Positions 1-5,518 of a stretch of DNA of 5,518 nt are shown one piece after another (position 1 is the stretch's first letter; each line of letters starts with the position of its first letter). Source of the DNA: Psychrobacter sp. UBA6766 (GTDB lineage Bacteria; Pseudomonadota; Gammaproteobacteria; Pseudomonadales; Moraxellaceae); contig NZ_DKGQ01000038.1 in NCBI RefSeq assembly GCF_002453355.1, forward strand, positions 1 through 5,518. The letters run 5' to 3'. Position numbers and translations under genes: made by a program. The notes under the pieces are model-generated. The model made no database searches, had not been told where the DNA came from, and was given only the letters and a program-made list of their open reading frames with translations.

Positions 1-31
1 ATATATTTTGGGTTTGGTATTAATTTTCATA

Positions 32-137
32 CTAATTAATCTCCAAGCGACTTATCCATAAAAGACCTTTTACATCCATTTCATTAGCTACCACACGTTC
101 AAAAAAATCAGGTGGATTATCAACACCAGAGTATTTA
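32..137 (-). pseudogene. C-terminal remnant of the IS-split HExxH metallopeptidase-like gene
   Basis: This is the detached 3' end of the gene whose 5' part lies at 1044-1503. Read on the minus strand, it encodes about 34 residues beginning KYSGVDNPPDFFERVV and ending SRLEIN, then a TAG stop at 32-34. If the IS at 138-1043 and one copy of the flanking TA are removed, the codon series GGT GCT TAT AAA TAC TCT GGT runs through the junction in frame and gives a 187-codon gene. The segment has no start or ribosome binding site of its own, so it is not expected to be translated unless the IS excises. It may hold residues needed for fold or activity, including a possible third zinc ligand; that is inference. 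Positions 1-31 beyond it show nothing identifiable. Confidence 0.8.
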
Positions 138-160
138 TAGTCAATCCACAATAAAATTGG
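138..160 (+). repeat. IS630 left terminal inverted repeat
   Basis: It starts TAGTCAATC and pairs with the right end at 1021-1043. The outer nine bases match perfectly; inward the match is partial. It includes the transposase stop codon. Confidence 0.75.
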
Positions 161-982
161 AACAGCCCATATCCTGAAACAGTTTAGGCAGATTATTCTC
201 CATCCACCCTTGTCGTAGAAACTTTGCTTGCGCCCATTTCTTTTCAATAGGGTTCAGATCAGGACTGTAGGGTGGCAGCCATAAAATACGATGGCCGTGC
301 CTGTTCAGTAGTTTTTGAATACGCGTGCTCATGAAAGCGAGCATTATCCATAACGATCACGCATTTGGTCTTGAGACTTGGAATTAGCGTGAACTTGCAC
401 CAGTCATAAAATATATGGCTGTTGATATTCTGTTCAAAGTAATCAAGCGCAAATAGCATCTTTTTATAGAGAGCACCGATGACATTAGTACGCTTTTTTG
501 CTTGCCAGTTGTAGCTGTCGATACAGGATTTACCTATCCGTGCATATCCGTAAGGTCTGTTAGTTTCAGCTTCAAAACCGCTTTCATCCATATAAACGAT
601 GGGATAGCCTTGAGTCATATAATCATTTAAATGATTGAGATACTTAGCTCTTTTTATCAAACAGGCTTTTGGATGTTCTAAGGTCTTTTTTTTGACTGAT
701 ACCTAGCCGTTTTAATGCGGCTTCTATACCTGATTTACTACAGCCTAAACGCCGTGCTCTCTCGTACATATAATCGTCTGGATGCTGCTCAACATCTTTC
801 AATAAGGCTTCATTTGATATTTTAGTCGGTGCTTTATTTCTGGTGGTTTTAGGAACTAAGCTCTGCTGCCAGCTGTGAATCGAGCTTGTGCTAAGCTGAT
901 AAAAGTTAGCTGCTTCTCTAATGGTCATGCCGTCTTTAATGCTTCGTAACACTTGTTTGCGAAAGTCGATTGAATAGGTCAT
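141..982 (-). pseudogene. IS630-family transposase, broken by two frame shifts
   Basis: The DDE transposase of the element is readable from ATG at 982 to TGA at 141, but only in three successive frames. Segment 1 (982 to about 690) carries the N-terminal helix-turn-helix, with IREAANFYQLSTSSIHSWQQ. Segment 2 (about 690 to 328) carries the first two catalytic aspartates, in VYMDESGFE and VIVMDNARFH. Segment 3 (about 326 to 141) carries the catalytic glutamate in LPPYSPDLNPIEKKWA and ends GCSNFIVD. The first break is at a run of eight A (686-693): with seven A the protein reads SQKKTLEHPKA, the usual IS630 sequence. The second is near 327, where one extra base (or two missing) separates DNARFHE from TRIQKLLN. 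Correcting both gives about 279 residues, a normal length. As it stands no single frame holds the full DDE triad, so the enzyme is probably dead unless slippage rescues the first break and a second event rescues the other. Confidence 0.88.
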
Positions 983-1020
983 CGTTTATTTCACTAAATG
1001 AATTGGTTATAAATATTGTA

Positions 1021-1043
1021 TCGGTTTTATATAAGATTGACTA
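1021..1043 (-). repeat. IS630 right terminal inverted repeat
   Basis: On the minus strand it begins TAGTCAATC and is the partner of 138-160. The IS contributes the last five codons (IVNLI) and the TAA stop of the truncated upstream gene here. Confidence 0.75.
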
Positions 1044-1503
1044 TATAAGCACCTTTAAACCCATTTATTTCTATAGACAATTTTTTCCCGATATGATGTA
1101 TTGCTTGACTTGGGAATTCAAAAAATAGTTGTTCGCCAATAGCACGTAGCGCAACGGTTTGACCATTCTGATACTGCCACACATGGGTCATTTCATGTAT
1201 AAAGAAATGCTTGCTGACATCTGAAGCTAAAGAAAAGTCCTTTTTATGTACTTTTGGCGCAAAATATATATTGCCATTAGGGGCAATAGCCATAGTGTCA
1301 CCTTGGTCAGTGATGAACTTTTTGTCATAAATACGAACAGTATTGTAATCTATCGCGTTACCAAACATACTTCTGAGAAGGGTTATCTCGCCAGAGGTCA
1401 ACTTCCTCCCAACATTAACTTCAATACATTTATTACCATTATTATCAGCTTTCGTTAAATGATAACTACCGCAGCTAATCTCTCGTCTTGTCATATTATT
1501 CAT
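1027..1503 (-). CDS. Truncated HExxH zinc-metallopeptidase-like protein (putative type VI secretion cargo), 3' end replaced by IS630
   Basis: The 158-residue product carries FIHEMTHVWQYQ at residues 101-112. The HExxH zinc site is H103, E104 and H107. Upstream are LTSGEITLLRSMFGNAIDY (about 35-53) and MAIAPNGNIYF (71-81). From memory this layout matches small proteins often labelled Vgr-related, found beside PAAR or VgrG genes; I could not check this. There is no signal peptide or membrane segment, consistent with export by a type VI apparatus. Only the first 153 residues are native: the last five (IVNLI) and the stop come from the IS, and the true 34-residue C-terminus lies at 32-135. The ATG at 1503 overlaps the PAAR stop (ATGAATAA), but an AAGGA at 1503-1507 sits 8 bases before a second ATG at 1494, which I prefer as the start (155 residues). 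No immunity gene is visible; it could lie left of the window. The metalloprotease-like call is firm by motif; substrate and activity are unknown. Confidence 0.75.
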   Translation of the reverse strand: MNNMTRREISCGSYHLTKADNNGNKCIEVNVGRKLTSGEITLLRSMFGNAIDYNTVRIYDKKFITDQGDTMAIAPNGNIYFAPKVHKKDFSLASDVSKHFFIHEMTHVWQYQNGQTVALRAIGEQLFFEFPSQAIHHIGKKLSIEINGFKGAYIVNLI

Positions 1504-2032
1504 CCTTGTCTAGCAATAAATAAATATTTACTTCTGCTGAATCATTTGCCTGAATTATTTCAGTAAATCCCTCAGCATCAGTTTTGCCCTCAACGGATTT
1601 ACCGTTATAATCTAAACGGTAATTGATATAGGCTAATGGAAGTTGGCTATGTTTATCCAGCAATTGAAATCTATCATCATAGATATCCTTATTTATATCG
1701 TTAAACATACTGCTCGGATCAGACTTCGGAAACTGTAAAGGCGCTGCCTGCGCAATACTGCCCACATCAAAGTCAGACTCCGCAAATGACTGCTGACTAG
1801 CAATTAGCTTAGCACCGCAGCTGGTGACATCGCCGCCACGTGCAATAGGCGCGCCATCAACAATAAAGGATGCATCACCACTAAGAATGGTGGTGACTTT
1901 TTTGCATTTTTTACAGATGACTTTATCGCCTTTACGCGATATTGGAATACCGTTGTGAGTGGTGTGCGGTGAGCCAGAGATGACCGTCCCACCGTGAGAG
2001 GTCTTTGCGCCGACTGTGATATAGGCTGCCAT
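1496..2032 (-). CDS. PAAR-domain type VI secretion spike-tip protein with C-terminal extension
   Basis: The protein has 178 residues. PAAR proteins form the zinc-stabilised cone on the VgrG trimer and carry or recruit effectors. Residues about 3-84 are the PAAR domain: TSHGGTVISGSPHTTHNG (11-28) followed by GIPISRKGD, a TTILSGDASFIVDGAPIARGGD stretch (47-68) and TSCGAKLI. Likely metal ligands are among H13, H23, H26 and C72. An additional C40-K-K-C43 pair is noteworthy. After a low-complexity linker, residues about 120-175 (RFQLLDKHSQLPLAYINYRL, then GKSVEGKTDAEGFTE) resemble the small beta-sandwich, transthyretin-like extensions seen on many PAAR and Rhs-associated proteins, which are thought to dock cargo. 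The ATG at 2032 has AAGG seven bases upstream (2040-2043). The gene is followed with an 8-base overlap by the HExxH gene, its probable partner or cargo. No VgrG or other type VI gene is in the window, so it is an orphan tip module here. Confidence 0.9.
   Translation of the reverse strand: MAAYITVGAKTSHGGTVISGSPHTTHNGIPISRKGDKVICKKCKKVTTILSGDASFIVDGAPIARGGDVTSCGAKLIASQQSFAESDFDVGSIAQAAPLQFPKSDPSSMFNDINKDIYDDRFQLLDKHSQLPLAYINYRLDYNGKSVEGKTDAEGFTEIIQANDSAEVNIYLLLDKDE
1503..1507 (-). promoter_or_regulatory. Ribosome binding site inside the end of the PAAR gene
   Basis: AAGGA on the minus strand lies 8 bases before ATG 1494-1492 and directly abuts ATG 1503-1501. Spacing favours the start at 1494, one base after the PAAR TAA. 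Either start implies translational coupling of the two genes. Confidence 0.55.
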
Positions 2033-2061
2033 AGTGCTACCTTGCTTAAATGTCCAAAGTG

Positions 2062-2082
2062 TAGACTCTTAACTCGAGTCTA
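2062..2082 (-). promoter_or_regulatory. Perfect inverted repeat in the PAAR leader
   Basis: TAGACTC and GAGTCTA form a 7-bp perfect dyad with a 7-base loop. It lies a few bases downstream of the predicted transcription start of the PAAR unit and about 30 bases before its start codon. It could be an operator or a leader hairpin; there is no U-run, so it is not an ordinary terminator. Confidence 0.4.
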
Positions 2083-2095
2083 TTATTTGCCTGAC

Positions 2096-2125
2096 ATTAT
2101 AGATGGCTATAGCGTTAAATAACAA
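2096..2125 (-). promoter_or_regulatory. Predicted sigma-70-type promoter of the PAAR/metallopeptidase unit
   Basis: On the minus strand there is a consensus -10 box TATAAT (2096-2101) and a -35 box TTGTTA (2120-2125, four of six consensus bases) with 18-bp spacing. The predicted start is near 2089, giving a leader of about 57 bases. It implies that the pair is transcribed independently of lplA upstream. Confidence 0.55.
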
Positions 2126-2247
2126 ACTTAAGTTTATTTAAGGTATAGGTTATATAGCAGCAGTCGGAATTAGCATAAAAGCGTTCGAGTAATTAATTGA
2201 AATAAAAATTTGTATCTCTTTATTTATTATTAATAACGAGCAAAAAT

Positions 2248-3252
2248 CTAACCTTTCATCTGCTCACTTAACCACTTAGAGACATCATCAATTTGCGCTG
2301 TCAATTCAGGATGCGCTCTACCTAATTCATCAAGCTTGGCTTTAATCTCATGCTTGTCATATTTAACATTTGTCAATGCCTCTTTTAACAGATCAATCAG
2401 CTCAACGTTTAGCGCATCAGAGAAGATAACTACCTCGCTAATCACTGCTTGTTTGACATCAAGATGCAAATCAATAATGCCCCAATCAAATCGCGTCTCG
2501 ATATGATGGGTAAATTCAGGTGTCTTGCCAAAGCGCCAATCCCAATCCGCCATTTGCTGATAGTATTTATTTAGCGCTGGCTGTTTGGCGAGACTGGCTT
2601 CGTCCAATTCTTCTACTGGCGCAGTGTCGCCATGATATTCGCAAAACGCCTCGATAATCGCATTTGATAATATTTCGTGATTAATGTCTCCATTGAACTC
2701 AACCAAATTAGCAACGCGCGCACGCACCGATTTAATGCCTTTGGCTTTGAGTTTAAGCGGATGCGGATTGAGATAATCGCCTAGCTTTTGCATATTGGCA
2801 TTCACTAGCAATGTGCCGTGATGAAAACTACGATCGGCAGCATGTTTAAAGGCGCTACCTGATATTTTTTTATCGCCGACTTGCATGTCGTTACGACCAG
2901 ATAAGTCCGCGTCTATGCCTAACTTCTTTAGCGCATTGATGATAATGGTAAAGTTTGCGTCTTGGTCGTAGTCGTCTTTGGGCGATAAAAAGGTAAAGTT
3001 GGTATTGCCCAAATCATGAAATACCGCGCCACCACCACTCTGACGCCTTGCCAAAAACACATCGTCGGCTTCCATTTTATCGATTTTGCATTCTACCCAT
3101 GGGTTTTGCGAGCGCCCAATGACCACGGTCTCGCTATTGCGCCATAAAAATAGTGTGTGCGAGTCGGGGTTGAGTGTGTTAAATATCCAATCCTCGGTCG
3201 CAAGGTTAAACCAAGGGTTGGTCACGGCAGATTTTAAAATTCGCAGTTTCAT
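2248..3252 (-). CDS. lplA: Lipoate-protein ligase A
   Basis: The protein has 334 residues and acts in the cytoplasm. It activates free lipoate with ATP to lipoyl-AMP and transfers it to lysines of the E2 subunits of 2-oxoacid dehydrogenases and of GcvH, so it is the scavenging route to protein lipoylation. Characteristic motifs are all present: FLWRNSETVVIGRSQNPW (35-52), RRQSGGGAVFHDLGN (69-83) for lipoate and ATP binding, GRNDM (119-123), KISGSAF with the expected catalytic lysine K129, and HHGTLL (144-149). The C-terminal accessory domain (about 245-334) is present, and the length is close to that of E. coli LplA (338). I start at ATG 3252 because AAGGA (3259-3263) lies 6 bases upstream and the protein then begins MKLRILKSAVTNPWFN, as in the family; an in-frame upstream ATG at 3339 has no such support. 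No residues are missing and the gene looks functional. It faces away from the DUF4209 gene. No clear terminator follows it. Confidence 0.96.
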   Translation of the reverse strand: MKLRILKSAVTNPWFNLATEDWIFNTLNPDSHTLFLWRNSETVVIGRSQNPWVECKIDKMEADDVFLARRQSGGGAVFHDLGNTNFTFLSPKDDYDQDANFTIIINALKKLGIDADLSGRNDMQVGDKKISGSAFKHAADRSFHHGTLLVNANMQKLGDYLNPHPLKLKAKGIKSVRARVANLVEFNGDINHEILSNAIIEAFCEYHGDTAPVEELDEASLAKQPALNKYYQQMADWDWRFGKTPEFTHHIETRFDWGIIDLHLDVKQAVISEVVIFSDALNVELIDLLKEALTNVKYDKHEIKAKLDELGRAHPELTAQIDDVSKWLSEQMKG

Positions 3253-3291
3253 TAGTCGTCCTTTTTCTTGAATGAGTTTTCTAGAGTGAAT

Positions 3292-3297
3292 ATTATA
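3292..3297 (-). promoter_or_regulatory. Possible -10 element for lplA
   Basis: A TATAAT on the minus strand lies about 40 bases before the lplA start. No good -35 box stands 16-18 bases upstream, so this is a weak call. Confidence 0.3.
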
Positions 3298-3427
3298 AAT
3301 AGATACTGTCATTGTTGCTGATGCGAGGTTTGAGTTCAATGGGTGTGTGGTAGGGAAGAGGATTTGAATATTTTGATTAGATTTTAAGAAGAAGTTTTTT
3401 TAAGTTTTTGAGGAGTGATTAGTTGTT

Positions 3428-3584
3428 GGAGCTAATCCTGCTATCCGCTTGTATCTAACTTGTCGATGGCGTGCGGACTAGTTCGTCTGGTGGCGTTCCT
3501 GTTGCCTCGATACCGCCCCCAGCCATAGTCCGCATCGCCATCGTCTGCGCTAGGATACCGCTGCTATCAGGGCTAAACCGCTCC
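3428..3584. repeat. GC-rich 157-bp imperfect palindrome between lplA and the DUF4209 gene
   Basis: The core arms are CGATGGCGTGCGGACTA (3464-3480) and TAGTCCGCATCGCCATCG (3526-3543), complementary over 17 bp with a one-base bulge. The symmetry continues imperfectly outward: the GGAGC (3428-3432) and GCTCC (3580-3584) ends mirror each other, with GTATCTAAC facing TAGGATAC between them. It also continues inward, where CTGGTGGCG faces CGCCCCCAG. The stretch is clearly richer in G and C than the flanking AT-rich sequence and holds no convincing reading frame. It looks like a self-contained dispersed element, such as a REP-like or MITE-like repeat, or a structured RNA. From memory similar sequences occur between genes in Psychrobacter, but I cannot verify this. 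The rest of the 3253-3707 gap holds only leader sequences for the two divergent genes. Confidence 0.65.
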
Positions 3585-3696
3585 CTAAGTTGACTATTGA
3601 TATCTTAAAGCTTCACTTACTCCTATGCTATTATTAGGACTAAACTTAAGTAAACAAAAAACTATTTCGCTGAGTAAAGTCTTGAATGGTTTTAAC

Positions 3697-3700
3697 GGAG
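3697..3700 (+). promoter_or_regulatory. Ribosome binding site that decides the start of the DUF4209 gene
   Basis: GGAG is one base before an ATG at 3702 but seven bases before an ATG at 3708. The second spacing is workable, so translation should begin at 3708 (MNIELAQ). No convincing -35/-10 pair was found between 3585 and 3696; a TATTAT at 3629-3634 is the best -10 candidate. Confidence 0.6.
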
Positions 3701-3707
3701 AATGACG

Positions 3708-5450
3708 ATGAATATTGAGCTAGCCCAACTAATCAGTGAGTTGGATAAGTCAGATGAAAAGATTACCGAGTCTTGTATTGCAACTAAGATTAATGAAGTT
3801 ACAAAGGAAGATCTAAGCTCAGGATCTATTGCAGAGAGAATGGCATTTGGATTTTCTGAAGACTATAAACATAAACAGAGTGGTTGGGGCACTTACTTTG
3901 GTCCTATGATGGTATGGTTTGGAGATGATGGTAAGGCTTATGAAAGTCCTAGCATTTCTTCGATTACTGAAGAAGTTGTAGAACACTGGATAAGTAGATC
4001 ACAAAGTACCTCTAACCCCGTATTAAAAGCACGTTATTGTGGCCTCATATGGGACCTTTCCAATGCTGCCATTGGTAAAAAACCTGATCATACTGTTGCT
4101 GTCAACTATGTAAACGCGCTTCTTGAAATAACAGATAAAGATCTTTGCAAGCACCCAACTGAAAGTATTAAAAAAATTACTAGAGCATATAAGGTTGCGT
4201 CTGGTTTAAATAATATCAGTCTAATAAATAGGTGTATTGAGAGTGCTATTAACTTAGAAGATCGTATAGCAGAGGACAGTAAAGCGGGACTTTGGGGGTT
4301 TTGCTTCGATCTTTTTGTATTAGGTAAGAGCAAGTATTTATCTGAGGATCAAAGAGAAAAATTGATAGAAGGTCTTGAGCAGCGATTAATGCGTCTTTCT
4401 AAAGATAGCTCTCCATGGGGGTGTGAGTCAGCAGGCGTCCGTTTAGCAGATTATTATAGGGTTAAAGGAAACAAAGAAGAAGCAACTCGAGTAATAAAGG
4501 TAGTTGGTAAAAGTTTCGAGGATGCGTGCGATAATGTGGCACCTATACAAGCTTCTTCTTGGTTGCAGCATGTACATGATATATATATTAGTTTCAATAT
4601 GAAAAGTGATGCAGAGCGAATAACGAAAAAAATAACTGAGGTAGGTCCAGATGTTGTAGATAGTATGCAAGAGTTATCTCACAGCATAGAAATACCGAAT
4701 GAACAGTTAGATGCCTATTTTGATTCAATGACAAATGGTGGTCTAGAAAATACGCTTATAAGAATTGGAGCACAATTTATTCCAAAGAAAGATCAAGTAG
4801 AGCAGCAGGTTTTGGAGTTAGCAAAAAACTATCCGTTGACAAACTTATTCACTAAGACGCTTCAAGATCATAAAGGAAGACCTATCGCAACTATTGGCAG
4901 TGTTGAAAACGACTTAGAGGGTAGTATAATTCACCAACTTTCTAGCAATTTAAATACTGACGCTTTTTTTCTCAGGCATTCGCTCAAAAAGGCTTTAGAG
5001 GTTTATGATATAAACGTGCAGGATTTGACTGACTTTATATTTAAGTCGCCTCTATTCGAAGAAACAAAGCAAGACATTATCCATGCAGGTTTAAGAGCAT
5101 ATTTAAACCAAGATTATATCTCAGCAATACATATATTAGTACCTCAGATAGAAGCTGCTATTCGTACGTTAGTTGAATTAACAGGAGGGGCAACTTTACG
5201 GTCTACTAGGCAAGGTGGATTACAGTTAAGAACCCTTGATAATCTGCTTAGAGATGAAAAAGTTGAAGAATGTTTCGGTATTGATCTATCTTTTTATTTT
5301 AGAATATTACTTACCGAACAGAGAGGTTGGAATATACGTAATGATGTATGCCACGCGATAAGCCCATCAGGAACATTCAATTGTTCTGTAGCAGATAGGA
5401 TTATGCATGTAATTCTTTGTTTAGCGCAGGTAAGAGTGACAAACACATAA
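3708..5450 (+). CDS. DUF4209/HEPN-like domain protein with RNxxxH motif, candidate RNase-type defence or stress protein
   Basis: The protein has 580 residues, is soluble, and has no signal peptide or membrane helix. Residues 1 to about 450 are mostly helical and not recognisable to me beyond a solenoid-like look; the segment around 53-72 (YKHKQSGWGTYFGPMMVWFG) is the most distinctive. Residues about 456-580 form the C-terminal domain: AIHILVPQIEAAIRTLVELT (473-492), a GGLQLRTLDNLL stretch, then GWNIRNDVCHAISP, where R544, N545 and H549 give an RNxxxH motif. DUF4209 is described as having a conserved RNxxxHG motif; here the last position is alanine. An R-x4-H motif with a polar residue after R, set in helices, is also the hallmark of HEPN ribonucleases, so RNA cleavage is a reasonable inference, not a demonstrated function. 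It is a single gene with no partner, divergent from lplA, bounded by a palindromic repeat and a probable IS3-type end. That suggests horizontally acquired cargo. Confidence 0.72.
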   Translation: MNIELAQLISELDKSDEKITESCIATKINEVTKEDLSSGSIAERMAFGFSEDYKHKQSGWGTYFGPMMVWFGDDGKAYESPSISSITEEVVEHWISRSQSTSNPVLKARYCGLIWDLSNAAIGKKPDHTVAVNYVNALLEITDKDLCKHPTESIKKITRAYKVASGLNNISLINRCIESAINLEDRIAEDSKAGLWGFCFDLFVLGKSKYLSEDQREKLIEGLEQRLMRLSKDSSPWGCESAGVRLADYYRVKGNKEEATRVIKVVGKSFEDACDNVAPIQASSWLQHVHDIYISFNMKSDAERITKKITEVGPDVVDSMQELSHSIEIPNEQLDAYFDSMTNGGLENTLIRIGAQFIPKKDQVEQQVLELAKNYPLTNLFTKTLQDHKGRPIATIGSVENDLEGSIIHQLSSNLNTDAFFLRHSLKKALEVYDINVQDLTDFIFKSPLFEETKQDIIHAGLRAYLNQDYISAIHILVPQIEAAIRTLVELTGGATLRSTRQGGLQLRTLDNLLRDEKVEECFGIDLSFYFRILLTEQRGWNIRNDVCHAISPSGTFNCSVADRIMHVILCLAQVRVTNT

Positions 5451-5498
5451 GAAGTTATCGCAATAAGAGCTGGTTAGAAGTATAAAAAACGCTCCTAA

Positions 5499-5518
5499 TG
5501 AACTGAACCCCATAAGTT
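5499..5518 (+). mobile_element. Probable terminal inverted repeat of an IS3-family element, cut by the window edge
   Basis: The last 20 bases, TGAACTGAACCCCATAAGTT, have the TG start and the CTGxxCCCCxxAAGTT layout that I associate with ends of IS150-type IS3-family elements. No transposase is visible because the window ends here. The 48 bases between the DUF4209 stop and this end hold no clear terminator. Confidence 0.5.

Larger units (their letters stand above)
138..1043 (-). mobile_element. IS630-family insertion sequence, 906 bp, inserted at a TA dinucleotide
   Basis: The left end, TAGTCAATC at 138-146, is mirrored by GATTGACTA at 1035-1043. The inverted repeat continues imperfectly inward, with the shared block ATAAAA and 16 of the first 23 positions identical. 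TA flanks both ends (136-137 and 1044-1045), as expected for IS630/Tc1-type insertion, which duplicates TA. Inside is one transposase reading frame on the minus strand, whose TGA stop (141-143) lies within the left inverted repeat. Placing the ends here also reconnects the interrupted host gene in frame, which independently supports the boundaries. Because the target is TATATA on one side, an alternative placement two bases inward cannot be excluded from the repeats alone, but that version puts the host gene out of frame. Confidence 0.9.

Noticed and set aside
32..247. A separate 71-residue gene on the minus strand
   Set aside because: Its upstream half is an out-of-frame reading of the transposase; only 32-137 is meaningful, as the tail of the split metallopeptidase.
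686..693. Programmed -1 ribosomal frameshift on the A run of the transposase
   Set aside because: The next frame is reached by a +1 shift or the loss of one A, not by -1.
999..1017. TATTTATA with CAAT nearby as the right end of the IS630 element, matching 132-148
   Set aside because: The match at 1035-1043 to the left end is cleaner, is flanked by TA, and restores the interrupted host gene in frame; the inner match is partial and does not.
2228..2237. TTATTAATAA palindrome downstream of lplA as a terminator
   Set aside because: It is an AT-only short palindrome with no stable stem, expected by chance in AT-rich DNA.
3253..3339. Longer N-terminus for the lipoate ligase starting at ATG 3339
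   Set aside because: The extra 29 residues do not resemble the family, the TATAAT candidate lies inside this segment, and the start at 3252 has a well-placed AAGGA.
4106..4670. Two 75-residue minus-strand reading frames inside the DUF4209 gene
   Set aside because: They have no ribosome binding sites or protein-like composition and lie wholly within a long, convincing plus-strand gene.
5467..5494. Terminator after the DUF4209 gene (GAGC and GCTC flanking an A-rich stretch)
   Set aside because: The stem is only four base pairs with a 20-base loop and no following T run.
1..5518. CRISPR arrays, tRNA or rRNA genes
   Set aside because: No regularly spaced direct repeats and no tRNA or rRNA signatures were seen on either strand.

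Overview
The window is AT-rich bacterial DNA. It looks like a gammaproteobacterium of the Moraxellaceae, most likely Psychrobacter. This rests on the feel of the lipoate ligase and IS630 proteins and on a GC-rich intergenic palindrome; no rRNA or other firm taxonomic marker is present. It reads as an accessory or junction region next to one housekeeping-type gene.

Layout, left to right. (1) Positions 32-2032, minus strand, hold a two-gene unit. A PAAR-domain protein (1496-2032), the sharpened tip of a type VI secretion spike with a C-terminal extension, is followed with an 8-base overlap by a small HExxH zinc-metallopeptidase-like gene that looks like a secreted cargo or partner. The second gene is broken 34 codons before its stop by a 906-bp IS630-family element (138-1043). 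Removing the element and one copy of the TA target duplication restores a 187-codon frame ending at 32. The transposase inside the element has two frame breaks of its own. (2) Positions 2033-2247 hold a good sigma-70-type promoter for the PAAR unit and a perfect 7-bp inverted repeat in its leader. (3) Positions 2248-3252, minus strand, encode an intact lipoate-protein ligase A (lplA). (4) Positions 3253-3707 are non-coding and contain a 157-bp GC-rich imperfect palindrome (3428-3584). (5) Positions 3708-5450, plus strand, encode a 580-residue protein with a C-terminal DUF4209/HEPN-like domain carrying an RNxxxH motif, a candidate RNase-type defence or stress protein. (6) The last 20 bases resemble the terminal inverted repeat of an IS3-family element that would continue outside the window.

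The PAAR and metallopeptidase genes appear to act together in type VI secretion, and the insertion has probably inactivated or altered the second one. lplA is independent lipoate scavenging metabolism. The DUF4209 gene is divergent from lplA, lies between a palindromic element and a probable IS end, and looks like acquired cargo.
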